Assembly: GCA_022768865.1 (NCBI GenBank) | Contig: JALELH010000018.1 | Coordinates: 1-64,000, forward strand | Direction: 5' to 3' | DNA: 64,000 bases | Source: Spirochaetia bacterium | GTDB taxonomy: Bacteria > Spirochaetota > Spirochaetia > Treponematales > Treponemataceae | Shown here: positions 9,271 through 17,502 of the stretch, in pieces | Numbering within the stretch: the stretch's first letter is position 1 | How the letters are laid out: each line of letters starts with the position of its first letter | Position numbers and translations under genes: made by a program | Notes under the pieces: generated by a model | Seen by the model: only the letters and a program-made list of their open reading frames with translations | Databases searched by the model: none | Told to the model about the DNA's origin: nothing

Positions 9271-9360
9271 CAGCTTATAAAGCTGATAAAACTCTCTCCT
9301 TTAGTTCGGGAAACCGGACGATAGAGGCTCCGGACAACATCTGGAGCCTCTACTTTTTTT
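9271..9360 (+). ncRNA. Candidate small RNA 1 with exposed anti-Shine-Dalgarno segment
   Basis: About 90 nucleotides lie between a consensus promoter and a strong terminator, with no open frame. Four parts can be read. A hairpin CAGCTT-ATA-AAGCTG (9271-9285) is followed by an unpaired stretch (9286-9303) containing ctctcctttag, complementary to AAAGGAGAG-type ribosome sites. Next come a hairpin GTTCGG-GAAA-CCGGAC capped by a GNRA loop (9304-9319) and the terminator hairpin. Two stable hairpins framing a pyrimidine-rich single strand are typical of trans-acting regulatory RNAs. I do not recognise a known family; it does not fit 6S, SRP or tmRNA. A short leader of no function remains possible. 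Confidence 0.6.
9322..9360 (+). terminator. Terminator of candidate small RNA 1
   Basis: TAGAGGCTCC (9322-9331) pairs perfectly with GGAGCCTCTA (9343-9352), then seven T residues follow (9354-9360). Confidence 0.9.
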
Positions 9361-9415
9361 AAACGATTCTGTCTGAACTATTTGCAACTTAACTTTTTAC
9401 AAAATATTCACTTAT

Positions 9416-9459
9416 AAAAAAGGCATCCGGTTGCCAAAATGCAACCAGATGCCTTTTCC
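9416..9459. terminator. Bidirectional terminator
   Basis: A 13-base stem with one mismatch, ggcatccggttgc (9422-9434) against gcaaccagatgcc (9441-9453), has an A-run on the left and TTTT on the right. It can terminate the minus-strand Omp85-like gene and act as a backstop for the plus-strand small RNA. Confidence 0.8.
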
Positions 9460-9490
9460 TATTGTAAGCTTAAACAGATTCTGAAAGCAC

Positions 9491-10702
9491 TCAGAATGAC
9501 AACCCTATAGAAAAACAGCTGCGGAATTCTTTTTTAGTGGCATTGTAATAAACACCCATATTCATGGCAGGAATTGCTACCTGTTTCAGATACATTGTAA
9601 CGCCGCCGCCTGCTCCCTGGTTGACTTTATATTCATCATCAAAATCTTCAACCCTTGCAAGCTGATATGTTCCATACAAAGAAAATAATCCGATTTTTGT
9701 TTTAAATGCTGCATATTCCAGGCCGGCAGACATTCCCATGCCGCTGGAGGTTGCAAAATCAGAATTAAAAATTGAAACGCCCAGCTTTTCATTTCCTTCA
9801 TAAGCAGAATAAGGCAGATGTTTTCCATGAATGGCATTTCCGTTAAATATGAACCTTAAATCATCAGAAAACAAAGGCTGCTGAAAAATAATCCGCGGAT
9901 TAAAGGCATGCCATTTTTCTCCGTTTGTATAAAATGATTCTTCAAATGAAAATTCCAGGATTTTGGCAGACATAAATACGCCGTTCCAGTCTGTAGCTGA
10001 AATTTTTGCAGAAGGATTTAAATTAAAATAATACTTGCTGTCTATGAGACCCGATTCTTTTATTTCATTATCTGCATACCTGAAACTGCCGGCAAGTGAC
10101 AGGGAAACATAATCGTTAAACTCTTCCGTTAAAGCCAAACCGGCACTGCCAGACTTCATATCAAAATCTATGCAGTCTTCATCATCTGTATCTACAAATT
10201 CCAGATTTCTCTTTCCAGCTGAAGCAAAAAAAGTAATGCCAGGAAAATAATCATGAGGCGGACGCCCGTACATTAAAATCCCGCTGTATTCCGAAGAAGA
10301 AGCATATCCGCCGATGACAAAATTATGTTTCAGTCCAAAGGCATTGGTGTCAAGAATAAAAAGTCCGCCCATTGCCTTTCCGTCTGAAACTGAAAAAATC
10401 GGCAGCGGAATAAACGTAATTTTTTCCTTTACGCTTGCAGTAATTTCAACGCCATCTGCGCTTTCATTCTGGCTTAGCTGAATGTCAGTTAGAAATCCTT
10501 CTTTCTGCAAAACTGTTTCTATTTCGTGAAGTGTTTCTTCGTCAGCTTCTTTACCAATGAATTTTTCTACATCTTTCTGAAGAACAAAATCCTTTGTTTT
10601 TTTCAGCCCTTCAAATTTTATGGACTTTACTGGAGAGGCAAAAATTGCTGTGCTTGCTGCAAAATTTAAAATCAAAAATACCGATAAAAGCTCTTTTTTC
10701 AT
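9491..10702 (-). CDS. Omp85/BamA-like outer-membrane protein with one POTRA domain
   Basis: Predicted outer-membrane beta-barrel, 403 residues from the ATG at 10700-10702 (a longer in-frame start exists but adds non-signal sequence). The signal peptide ends near FAASTAIFA. Residues ~25-85 read as a single POTRA-like repeat (SIKFEGLKKTKDFVLQKD ... LQKEGFLTDIQL). The remainder alternates polar and apolar residues as in a surface-antigen barrel. The chain ends SIGLSF with the C-terminal Phe expected for Bam-dependent insertion. With one POTRA it is smaller than BamA (usually five). TamA/FplA-like or patatin-lacking TPS relatives are alternatives. No neighbour explains its cargo. Confidence 0.75.
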   Translation of the reverse strand: MKKELLSVFLILNFAASTAIFASPVKSIKFEGLKKTKDFVLQKDVEKFIGKEADEETLHEIETVLQKEGFLTDIQLSQNESADGVEITASVKEKITFIPLPIFSVSDGKAMGGLFILDTNAFGLKHNFVIGGYASSSEYSGILMYGRPPHDYFPGITFFASAGKRNLEFVDTDDEDCIDFDMKSGSAGLALTEEFNDYVSLSLAGSFRYADNEIKESGLIDSKYYFNLNPSAKISATDWNGVFMSAKILEFSFEESFYTNGEKWHAFNPRIIFQQPLFSDDLRFIFNGNAIHGKHLPYSAYEGNEKLGVSIFNSDFATSSGMGMSAGLEYAAFKTKIGLFSLYGTYQLARVEDFDDEYKVNQGAGGGVTMYLKQVAIPAMNMGVYYNATKKEFRSCFSIGLSF

Positions 10703-10892
10703 AGGGCCGTATTCTACAATAAATACAGTTTTTTTTATAGTAAAACAGCAATAATATTTTGTATAAAAGCACTCTTTTTGTAACTTTTGTAAAGAATATG
10801 TAAAATTATGCAAAAATTCTTAAATTTTTGTTGGTATCTGCGAAATTCTGCATTATTTGCAAAAGATTTCACAACTTTTCACTGAAAAAGTA

Positions 10893-10921
10893 TTGACTAC
10901 AATTATAATTTGCTGTATTTT
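10893..10921 (+). promoter_or_regulatory. Possible promoter of candidate small RNA 2
   Basis: TTGACT (10893-10898), 17 bases, TATTTT (10916-10921). A second combination, TTGCTG with TATAAA at 10934-10939, overlaps it. No reading frame follows before the terminator at 10958-10994. Confidence 0.5.
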
Positions 10922-10927
10922 ATTTTC

Positions 10928-10994
10928 AGCAGCTATAAATTAAAGTTTTTTTTAAATGGATCGCTTGTTTCCTCCTTAGAGCGATCCTTTTTTT
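10928..10994 (+). ncRNA. Candidate small RNA 2 with CCUCC in its terminator loop
   Basis: A transcript of roughly 60-65 nucleotides would run from the promoter at 10893-10921 to a terminator whose arms ggatcgct (10958-10965) and agcgatcc (10980-10987) pair perfectly before seven T residues. The 14-base loop contains tttcctcctta, a copy of the 16S anti-Shine-Dalgarno sequence. On the opposite strand the same bases read as a ribosome site, but no start codon follows there. Loops rich in UCCUCC are used by some regulatory RNAs, such as those of Staphylococcus, to grip ribosome-binding sites. Function here is inference. Confidence 0.5.
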
Positions 10995-11068
10995 GCCCTT
11001 TTTATTTTCATTATCCAATGTTTTTCCATTGATTTTTTTTATTTTCACTGATATATTTTCATTACTTC

Positions 11069-11142
11069 GGGGGTGTAGCTCACCTGGCTAGAGCGCTAGC
11101 ATGGCATGCTAGAGGTAACGGGTTCAAGTCCCGTCATCTCCA
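11069..11142 (+). tRNA. tRNA-Ala (GGC anticodon)
   Basis: The 74-base cloverleaf can be folded by hand. The acceptor GGGGGTG pairs with CATCTCC with two G-U pairs. D-stem GCTC/GAGC and anticodon stem CTAGC/GCTAG enclose loop ATGGCAT with anticodon GGC. T-stem ACGGG/CCCGT encloses TTCAAGT, and the discriminator is A. CCA is not encoded. The 3' part is duplicated downstream at 11311-11343. Confidence 0.95.
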
Positions 11143-11440
11143 TAAAAAGTAAACTAAATCTACAAATGCTTAAATAAACAAAAGCACTTAGGTTTTCCAA
11201 TCTGAACCCGTTAGCGGAATGAGCGCCGACCAGGCGGGAGGAAAAGGCAACAAGGATGTTGCCGTCAGCGAATGAAGCCGCCCGTCAGGAGGAGCCACGG
11301 ATGGCGACGACTAGAGGGACGGGTTCAAGTCCCGTCATCTCCATATAAATTAAAAAAAATCTACACACACATTAAACTAAACAAAAGCACATAAATTATT
11401 TTTTCTGAACCCGTTAGCGGAGCGAGTGCCTAATAGGCAG
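11109..11440 (+). repeat. Tandem duplication of the tRNA-Ala 3' end with a GC-rich insert
   Basis: The tRNA 3' end starting ctagagg at 11109 recurs at 11311 and runs to 11343. The flanking spacer (poly-A-rich, then ctgaacccgttagcgga at 11202-11218) recurs at 11405-11421, giving a period of about 202 bases. Unit 1 carries a GC-rich, hairpin-rich insert (11219-11310, including ggcaac-aaggat-gttgcc). The second partial tRNA lacks acceptor 5', D and anticodon arms, so it cannot be functional. The pattern fits integration and excision scars at a tRNA attachment site, or spread of a repeat. The other parts of 10703-11068 hold only the small-RNA candidate. Confidence 0.75.
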
Positions 11441-11482
11441 AAGGTCTTTTTTATTCCCTTCAATTCCTATATAATTCCTGCC

Positions 11483-12028
11483 ATGTTAAAGACAATTAAA
11501 CCAGAATTACTTACAGACAATGCCTTCAAAATGATCGGCAAAGACTGGATGCTCGTAAGCGCATGCACAAAAAAAATTGACGAAGAAGGAAATATCATTA
11601 CAGGCCGCCCAAATACAATGACTGCCAGCTGGGGCGGAATCGGTGTTTTATGGAATAAAAACGTTGCAACAATTTACTTAAGGCCTACACGCTACACAAA
11701 GGAAATCATTGATTCAACAGACACTTTTTCTTTAAGCGTGCTTCCGCAGAAATATAAAACTGCCCTTGACTACTGCGGCAGCCATTCAGGAAGAGACGAA
11801 GACAAATTCCAGAAAACAAAGCTTGATGTTGAATACATGAACGGCACGCCATGGATTAAGCAAGCAAGAATCGTAATATTCTGCAACAAACTTTATGCAC
11901 AGGAATTCGATCCAAATTGTTTTGTAGAAGAAAAACTCTGCAAGCAGAATTACCGCAAAGACGACTTCCACACAATGTATATCGGTGAAATCACAAAAAT
12001 AATGGTTGAATCCAGAGACGTAAAATAA
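11483..12028 (+). CDS. Flavin reductase-like domain protein
   Basis: FMN-binding split-barrel protein of 181 residues. The start is the ATG at 11483; the longer frame from 11426 reads through the repeat and is unlikely. Family landmarks are NTMTASWGGIGVLWNKNVATIYLR (positions ~45-70), RYTKEIID and DTFSLSVLP, followed by the DYCGSHSGRDEDKF segment of the anaerobe branch of the flavin reductase family. Substrate is unknown; many members merely bind FMN or reduce flavins with NAD(P)H. No ribosome site is visible. A perfect TATAAT at 11470-11475 lies only seven bases upstream, so a leaderless messenger is plausible. It is six bases from the next gene. Confidence 0.85.
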   Translation: MLKTIKPELLTDNAFKMIGKDWMLVSACTKKIDEEGNIITGRPNTMTASWGGIGVLWNKNVATIYLRPTRYTKEIIDSTDTFSLSVLPQKYKTALDYCGSHSGRDEDKFQKTKLDVEYMNGTPWIKQARIVIFCNKLYAQEFDPNCFVEEKLCKQNYRKDDFHTMYIGEITKIMVESRDVK

Positions 12029-12034
12029 TTTTTT

Positions 12035-12781
12035 ATGGCAAAAATTGACCGGAAAGTCTGGAAAAAAGCTTCAGCCATTGGTTTTGCATTTACGCTTTTA
12101 TGCCTGGTTGCCTGCCTTATTCAATATAAGGCAGATTCAAATGCAGATACCTTAAAAAAAATAGTCCGCATAGGAATTAATTTCCTTGCGGTAAATTTCT
12201 TTTTTTATCTGTTTTTTAATCCCCTGGCATTTAAAGCCTATGCCCTGCTTTTATATATTTACGGATGCGGAAATTTTATTGACGGCGGAAACGTTCTTGG
12301 CGCAATCTGCATTTCTGCATCTTTTGTATTTTTAAGTGCAGCAGGCATTTTAAATAAACACAAAAATATAAAAATCGCATGTCTTTTTGTTCTGCCGATG
12401 GTTTCAATTTTATTCCAGCTTTTCCACGAAGGCAAAATTGAACTGTTAATTTCCGTAATGAATATTCTTGGAGCCATTTTCATCGTTTATTTAACACGGC
12501 TGATTATAATTCCGAAAGTTGAACAAATCTATTCTGCAAAAACCGAAAAAATCCTGGATGAAAATAAGTTTACAAAACGGGACATTGAATTTCTTGAACA
12601 CGTTTTAAATGGGAAAAAATACAGCAGTATTGCTGCCCTTTATGATATTTCTGAAAGTTCCGTAAAGGCCCAGATGATTGAACTTTACCACTACCTTGGC
12701 TTAAACAGCCGCACAGAATTTCTTGCATTCTGCAACGGCTGTTCATTCATTCTTGGAAATCCGGAAGCTAAATCAAAATAA
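12035..12781 (+). CDS. Membrane protein with C-terminal LuxR-like helix-turn-helix
   Basis: 248 residues. The first ~165 form about five or six hydrophobic segments with short loops. A basic stretch then leads into a C-terminal HTH (about 178-235: FTKRDIEFLEHVLNGKKYSSIAALYD, then SESSVKAQMIELYHYLGLNSRTEFLAF) with the spacing of the LuxR/FixJ DNA-binding fold. It is therefore probably a membrane-anchored transcription factor, an architecture seen in several treponemes. The signal and target genes are unknown. It follows the flavin reductase by six bases and is probably cotranscribed. It ends one base from the convergent DJ-1 gene. Confidence 0.75.
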   Translation: MAKIDRKVWKKASAIGFAFTLLCLVACLIQYKADSNADTLKKIVRIGINFLAVNFFFYLFFNPLAFKAYALLLYIYGCGNFIDGGNVLGAICISASFVFLSAAGILNKHKNIKIACLFVLPMVSILFQLFHEGKIELLISVMNILGAIFIVYLTRLIIIPKVEQIYSAKTEKILDENKFTKRDIEFLEHVLNGKKYSSIAALYDISESSVKAQMIELYHYLGLNSRTEFLAFCNGCSFILGNPEAKSK

Positions 12782-12782
12782 T

Positions 12783-13355
12783 CTAACGCTGAATTGTAGC
12801 TTTCTTAAGTCTTTCTTTTGTTTCTTCACCGCATAAAGTTTTTACAATTTCCATGGCAAATTCTTCTGCAGTTCCTGCACCACGGGCAGTAATTACATTC
12901 TGGCAATGAACAAACCTTGCATTTTCCACATGGGCCGAAACATATTTTTCTGCTTCTTTCTGCATGTCAGGGTAGCATGTCCATTCTTTGCCTTCCAGAA
13001 CCTTTGTCTTTCCAAGGACAACTGCAGGTGCTGCACAAATGGCACAGATAAGTTTTTTTTCTTCATACATCTTTTCTATTAAAGAAAGTGCCTGAACACT
13101 TTTTGCAACATTATAGGAACCAGGAATTCCACCGGGAACAATTACTGCATCCGGAAGTTCATCACTGGAAGAAACATAAGTTTCAAGGCTCATGTCTGCA
13201 ACTACAGTAATCTTTTTTGAACCTTCAACATTTCTTTGTGCTGTTCCCGTTGCAAGGGTAGTAACTTCAACACCTGCACGGCGCAAATAGTCTACAGGAG
13301 TAAGGGCTTCAATTTCTTCAAAACCTGGTGCTAAAAAAACAATGGCTTTTTTCAT
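12783..13355 (-). CDS. DJ-1/PfpI family protein (YajL-like)
   Basis: Cytoplasmic DJ-1 superfamily protein, 190 residues from the ATG at 13353-13355 with ribosome site GGAGGA (the four-residue longer start overlaps that site). The sequence shows GFEEIEALTPVDYLRRAG at the N-terminus with the conserved Glu, then VIVPGG, and the nucleophile elbow ICAICAAPAVV with the reactive Cys at about 107. C-terminal landmarks are the VITARGAGTAEEFA segment. Members act as glyoxalase/deglycase-type or redox-sensing proteins; the precise activity cannot be told. It is a single-gene unit, convergent with the HTH membrane protein. Confidence 0.92.
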   Translation of the reverse strand: MKKAIVFLAPGFEEIEALTPVDYLRRAGVEVTTLATGTAQRNVEGSKKITVVADMSLETYVSSSDELPDAVIVPGGIPGSYNVAKSVQALSLIEKMYEEKKLICAICAAPAVVLGKTKVLEGKEWTCYPDMQKEAEKYVSAHVENARFVHCQNVITARGAGTAEEFAMEIVKTLCGEETKERLKKATIQR

Positions 13356-13416
13356 AAAATCCTCCAAAATGGTTTTATTGTTGAAATTATACTATTAAAC
13401 AGATAAAATTAAAATT

Positions 13417-14658
13417 ATGAAATCGGTACTTCTTATTGACGGCTCAAAATTATTTCAGGATTTTCTTAGAGACAAAGTTGCAACAGAACAGGTAGACCTT
13501 GAATGCGTAAACAGCAGGGAAGCCTATTCAAAAATGCTTTCCCTTCTACCTGACTTAATAATCATTGAAGTTGAAGATGAAATAAAGGAAGAACTTACAA
13601 ACCTGCTCAATAAAAAACACGTTGATCCTAACGCAAAAAAAATTCCGATTATCATGACTGGTCCTGTAATTGACCGCAGCAAAATTGCAAACCTTGTTGA
13701 ATTCGGCGTAGTTAAATATTTTACAAAACCAATTAAATTTGACGTCTTTTTTGAATCAATGGGACGTATTTTAAAAATGCCGCTTTCCATGGATACAACA
13801 CCATGCATTCTTGACATTCACTTAAACGGCAGCATTATCTTTGTGGAAGTTGCACAGGGCTTAAACCGCGAAAAGCTTCTGCTATTAAAATATAAACTTT
13901 CAGAAATCATTGATAAATACAAAATCAACATTCCTAAAGTCATCCTTATGCTTACAAACCTGCAGCTTACTTTTGTAGACGGAGCAAACCTTGAACTTCT
14001 GTTAAACAACGTATCTGCAGGCGGAAGAATTCCAAATAAATACATAAAGGTTCTTTCCCTTGATAAATTTGTAACGGAATTAATCGGCGGTCATCCTGAA
14101 TACAGCGGAATGGTTGTTTCACAGAATCTTCAGTATGTAATTTCTTCCCTTATGAACGATGATTCAAGCTTAAATTATGATTCAAAAGAATTTATCTACG
14201 ACAAGATTCTTAATTCCGACAGACCTGCAGAAGAAGCAGGCCTTGGCTTTATGGACGACAGAAGCACGGGAGACAAAAACACAGGCACCATGATAAAAGT
14301 TGCCCTTGTAGACGACGACGTTGTTGTCCGTAAGCTTCTTGAAAATGCCTTTACTTCTGCAAGCGGAGAAGCAACGCTTTTTGAAAACGGAACATCATTC
14401 ATGAAAGCCGTATCAGAAGAGGCAGATTTTGACGTTTTAGTTCTTGACCTTTACCTGCCGGACATGGACGGCATCAGCATTTTAAAAACCTTAATGCAGA
14501 GAAACTACCAGACGCCTATTTTAATCTATTCCAAGGCATCTTCAAAAGACGTTGTTGTAAACGCACTTTCCCTTGGCGCAAAATGTTACCTTGTTAAACC
14601 GCAGAAACCGGGAACCATTGTAAACAAGGCACTGGAAATCATACATTCACGCAGGTAA
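13417..14658 (+). CDS. Double receiver-domain protein with degenerate first receiver
   Basis: 413 residues. Residues 1-120 form a receiver fold (VLLIDGSKLFQDFL ... KYFTKP), but the phospho-acceptor Asp at the end of strand 3 is replaced by Glu (LIIIEVEDE), so it should not be phosphorylated and may mimic the charged state. Residues ~128-235 form a distinct alpha/beta module reminiscent of, but not clearly, a STAS fold. Residues ~290-411 form an intact receiver (VALVDDD, VLDLYLPDMDG, ILIYSKAS, CYLVKP). There is no output domain. It is followed after six bases by a hybrid kinase with HPt, so this is probably its partner in a phosphorelay. No clear ribosome site is visible. Confidence 0.8.
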   Translation: MKSVLLIDGSKLFQDFLRDKVATEQVDLECVNSREAYSKMLSLLPDLIIIEVEDEIKEELTNLLNKKHVDPNAKKIPIIMTGPVIDRSKIANLVEFGVVKYFTKPIKFDVFFESMGRILKMPLSMDTTPCILDIHLNGSIIFVEVAQGLNREKLLLLKYKLSEIIDKYKINIPKVILMLTNLQLTFVDGANLELLLNNVSAGGRIPNKYIKVLSLDKFVTELIGGHPEYSGMVVSQNLQYVISSLMNDDSSLNYDSKEFIYDKILNSDRPAEEAGLGFMDDRSTGDKNTGTMIKVALVDDDVVVRKLLENAFTSASGEATLFENGTSFMKAVSEEADFDVLVLDLYLPDMDGISILKTLMQRNYQTPILIYSKASSKDVVVNALSLGAKCYLVKPQKPGTIVNKALEIIHSRR

Positions 14659-14664
14659 GCAGAA

Positions 14665-16641
14665 ATGGCAAAGCCCTCAGTAGAAGTCGGAAGCAGATTT
14701 ATTGCCAGCACCATGCACGAAGTCCGCACCCCTTTGCAGACCATAATCAGCACGCTGGAACTTCTGGAAGACACACCTTTAAATAAAGAACAGACAGAAT
14801 TCATTCACCAGATTGAATTCAGCGTAAATGCCCTGCTTGGACTTGCCAACGATGTCTTAGACTTTACAAAAATTTCTTCAGACAACTTTAAACTAGAAAA
14901 ACGCCCTTACGATGCCATTGAACTGACGGAACGCGTTGTAGATTTAATTACAGTAGAATCCTTTAACAGAGGCATAGAAGTCCTTACAGACATTGACTAT
15001 CACCTGCCGCAAAACCTGCTTGGAGACCCCATCCGCATTCAGCAGATTATTTTAAACCTTGTAAAAAATGCAGCTAAATTTACAGAAAAAGGCTACATCT
15101 ATATCCGCGCTTCTTTAAAGGGGAAATACCTTCTTTTTGAAATCATAGACAGCGGAATCGGTGTGCCAGAAGACAAGCGCCGCCTGATATTTACGGACTT
15201 TTATCAGGTTGACGGAAGTTCAACAAAAAAAAGTGCAGGCACAGGCCTTGGCCTTTCAATTTCAAAAAACCTTGTGCAGGTAATGAAAGGCAAAATAGGC
15301 ATTATAGAAAACCCTAAAGGCGGTTCTAATTTCTGGTTTGCCATTCCCCTTGAATGTTCAGAAGAAGAAAAACACAACACAAAAAAAATCACTGTTCCTG
15401 AAAATACCCGTGTCCTTGTAGTAGACGACAATACACTTGCTTTAAAATCCTTAAAATCAAAACTTGAATTTTACGGCTTTAGCGACATTACACTTTGCAG
15501 CAATGGAAACACTGCAATACAGAAAGTAAAAGAAGCACAGCAGAAAAATAAGCCATTTACAATAATATTTGCAGACTTACTTATGTCTCCCGTAGACGGC
15601 TGGCGTCTTGCATGTGAAATCCGCTCTTTACCGGATACAGAAAAAATAAAAATGTTCTTAATGGTTCCGGAAGGACAGCTCAGGCAGGATGCAAAAATGA
15701 AAATGCTTGACTGGTATAACGGCTACATTTACAAGCCAATCAAGCAGAAGGCACTGGAAGACATTCTGGAAGAAGCATTTGATCAGAAACAGAAAAAGAC
15801 AGATTCTGTAGCGGAATTCATTGATCCGTCAAGCACACAGAAAATTACTTCCATCCTTGATGAGCAGGTTGCAAGCGGCATGAATATCCTTGTTGCAGAA
15901 GACACGCCAATAAACCAGAAACTTCTTGCAACATTCCTGAATAAATTCGGTGCAACGGTTTACCTTGCAGAAAACGGACAGGTGGCCGTAAACCAGATTG
16001 AACTTCACCCTGAAATCGATTTGATTTTCATGGACATCTTCATGCCTATAAAAAGCGGAATCGACGCAACCATAGAACTAAGAAACAAAGGCTACAAAGG
16101 AATTATTGTTGCATGTACGGCAAACAACGACCCGGATGATTTTGTAACCTATAAAAAAATCGGAATCAACGACATAATCGTAAAGCCGTTTAAGCGCGCT
16201 ACAATCCGTGAAATCCTTGATAAATGGAATTCCGTCCTTACAGTGCCAAATGCAAAAGACATAATTTCCCTTACATATATAGAAAATAAATCTTCGGAAA
16301 TGTGGAACATAGAAGACTTTATGGACACAACAGACCACAACGCAGAATTTGCAATTTCCCTTATGGACGAATATTTAACGCAGTCAAAGGAACTTATGAA
16401 ATGCCTTAAGGAAGAACTTAAAAAATCTCCGCTGAACTATGACAAAATTGAACTTTACACCCATACCATGAAAGGCAGCAGTGCTTCCGTAAGTGCAACC
16501 CGTTTTGCAGATTTAGGCAGAAAAATGAATGACGCCGCAAAAGCAAGAAACCTTACAGCCCTTGAGTCTGCAAGAATAAACTATGAAATTGACCTGATTA
16601 CATTTACAAACATAGTAAACAACTGGAAAACTTCAATATGA
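14665..16641 (+). CDS. Sensorless hybrid histidine kinase with two receivers and HPt
   Basis: 658-residue cytoplasmic kinase with no membrane segment and no recognisable sensor domain: the H-box MHEVRTPLQ (His18) stands almost at the N-terminus. The HATPase follows (LVKNAAKF, DSGIGV, GTGLGLSI), then a receiver around 250-370 (VLVVDDN, IIFADLL), a second receiver around 408-522 (ILVAEDT, LIFMDIFMP, IIVKPF) and a C-terminal HPt domain with YTHTMKGSS. All four steps of a phosphorelay are thus in one chain. Input must come from a partner, most simply the double-receiver protein encoded six bases upstream. It overlaps the next gene by four bases (ATGA). Confidence 0.93.
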   Translation: MAKPSVEVGSRFIASTMHEVRTPLQTIISTLELLEDTPLNKEQTEFIHQIEFSVNALLGLANDVLDFTKISSDNFKLEKRPYDAIELTERVVDLITVESFNRGIEVLTDIDYHLPQNLLGDPIRIQQIILNLVKNAAKFTEKGYIYIRASLKGKYLLFEIIDSGIGVPEDKRRLIFTDFYQVDGSSTKKSAGTGLGLSISKNLVQVMKGKIGIIENPKGGSNFWFAIPLECSEEEKHNTKKITVPENTRVLVVDDNTLALKSLKSKLEFYGFSDITLCSNGNTAIQKVKEAQQKNKPFTIIFADLLMSPVDGWRLACEIRSLPDTEKIKMFLMVPEGQLRQDAKMKMLDWYNGYIYKPIKQKALEDILEEAFDQKQKKTDSVAEFIDPSSTQKITSILDEQVASGMNILVAEDTPINQKLLATFLNKFGATVYLAENGQVAVNQIELHPEIDLIFMDIFMPIKSGIDATIELRNKGYKGIIVACTANNDPDDFVTYKKIGINDIIVKPFKRATIREILDKWNSVLTVPNAKDIISLTYIENKSSEMWNIEDFMDTTDHNAEFAISLMDEYLTQSKELMKCLKEELKKSPLNYDKIELYTHTMKGSSASVSATRFADLGRKMNDAAKARNLTALESARINYEIDLITFTNIVNNWKTSI

Positions 16642-17471
16642 TAAAAACAAATTTTCACACCCACACAGAATTCTGCGACGCAAAAAACACGGCAGAAGAA
16701 ATGGTTATTGCAGCAATAAAAAAAGAAATTTCCATTCTTGGCTTTTCAAGCCATGCCATATTTCCTTTCAGCTCTGAATGGCACATAAAGCCGAAACAGT
16801 ATTCAGCATACATAAATGAAACAAAAAGGCTTAAAGAAAAATATGCAGGCAAGATAAAAATCTACACGGGCTTTGAAGCAGACTATATTGACGGCATTTC
16901 AATACCGGACTTTAACGCTTATAAAGAATTTAATCCTGATTATTTAATCGGCTCTGTGCATTTTGTTCCGGGCAAAGGCGGATATTTTGAAGCGGACGGC
17001 AGTGAATATTCCGTAAAGGAAGGCATAAAAAAGTTTTTCGGCGGTTCCATAAAAAAAGCCGTGCAGGAATATTTTTACTGTGAACGCAAACTTTTGCACG
17101 ACGGCAATTTTACTTTTCTTGGTCACTGCGACTTAATCCAGAAGCAGAATATAAAATCAAAACTTTTTAACGAAGACGACCTATGGTATAAAAAGGAACT
17201 TAAAGTCCTGGCAAAGGAAATAAAAAAAGCAGGCGTAGTTGCAGAAGTCAACACAGGAGCAATCTACAGATACAGTGCTTCAAGACCATATCCGTCTCCA
17301 TATCTTCTTTCTTTGCTTAAAGAAAACAATGTGCCTGTTACGATAGATTCTGATGCCCATGATGCAGATGGAATTGACAGCTGGTTTACGGAAGCCGTGG
17401 AATACATAAAAAAAGCCGGCTACACAGAACTTGCATTCTATGAAGACGGCTTAAAATTTCAAAAGATATAA
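16638..17471 (+). CDS. PHP-domain phosphoesterase, histidinol-phosphatase-like
   Basis: 277-residue member of the PHP metal-dependent phosphoesterases. Metal-binding motifs are visible in order: NFHTHTEFCD, an ISILGFSSHA segment with a His, GFEADYIDG, IGSVHFV, LGHCDLI, VAEVNTGA and TIDSDAHD. This set matches the HisK/HisJ histidinol-phosphatase branch, but PHP enzymes also hydrolyse other phosphates, and no histidine genes lie nearby. The start overlaps the kinase stop by four bases, so translation is coupled, which suggests a role linked to the signalling operon rather than amino acid synthesis. A terminator follows at 17473-17500. Confidence 0.88.
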   Translation: MIKTNFHTHTEFCDAKNTAEEMVIAAIKKEISILGFSSHAIFPFSSEWHIKPKQYSAYINETKRLKEKYAGKIKIYTGFEADYIDGISIPDFNAYKEFNPDYLIGSVHFVPGKGGYFEADGSEYSVKEGIKKFFGGSIKKAVQEYFYCERKLLHDGNFTFLGHCDLIQKQNIKSKLFNEDDLWYKKELKVLAKEIKKAGVVAEVNTGAIYRYSASRPYPSPYLLSLLKENNVPVTIDSDAHDADGIDSWFTEAVEYIKKAGYTELAFYEDGLKFQKI

Positions 17472-17472
17472 T

Positions 17473-17502
17473 CCGGCAATTTTTATAATGCCGGAAATTT
17501 TC
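17473..17502. terminator. Terminator between PHP gene and dksA-like gene
   Basis: ccggca (17473-17478) and tgccgg (17489-17494) form a six-base stem with a 10-base AT loop and a following T-rich run (aaatttt). It lies between convergent genes. Confidence 0.6.

Noticed and set aside
11219..11343. Second functional tRNA
   Set aside because: Only the T-arm and 3' acceptor half are present; no anticodon arm can be folded.
12258..12490. Minus-strand frame inside the HTH membrane protein
   Set aside because: Shadow of hydrophobic codons with no start signal.
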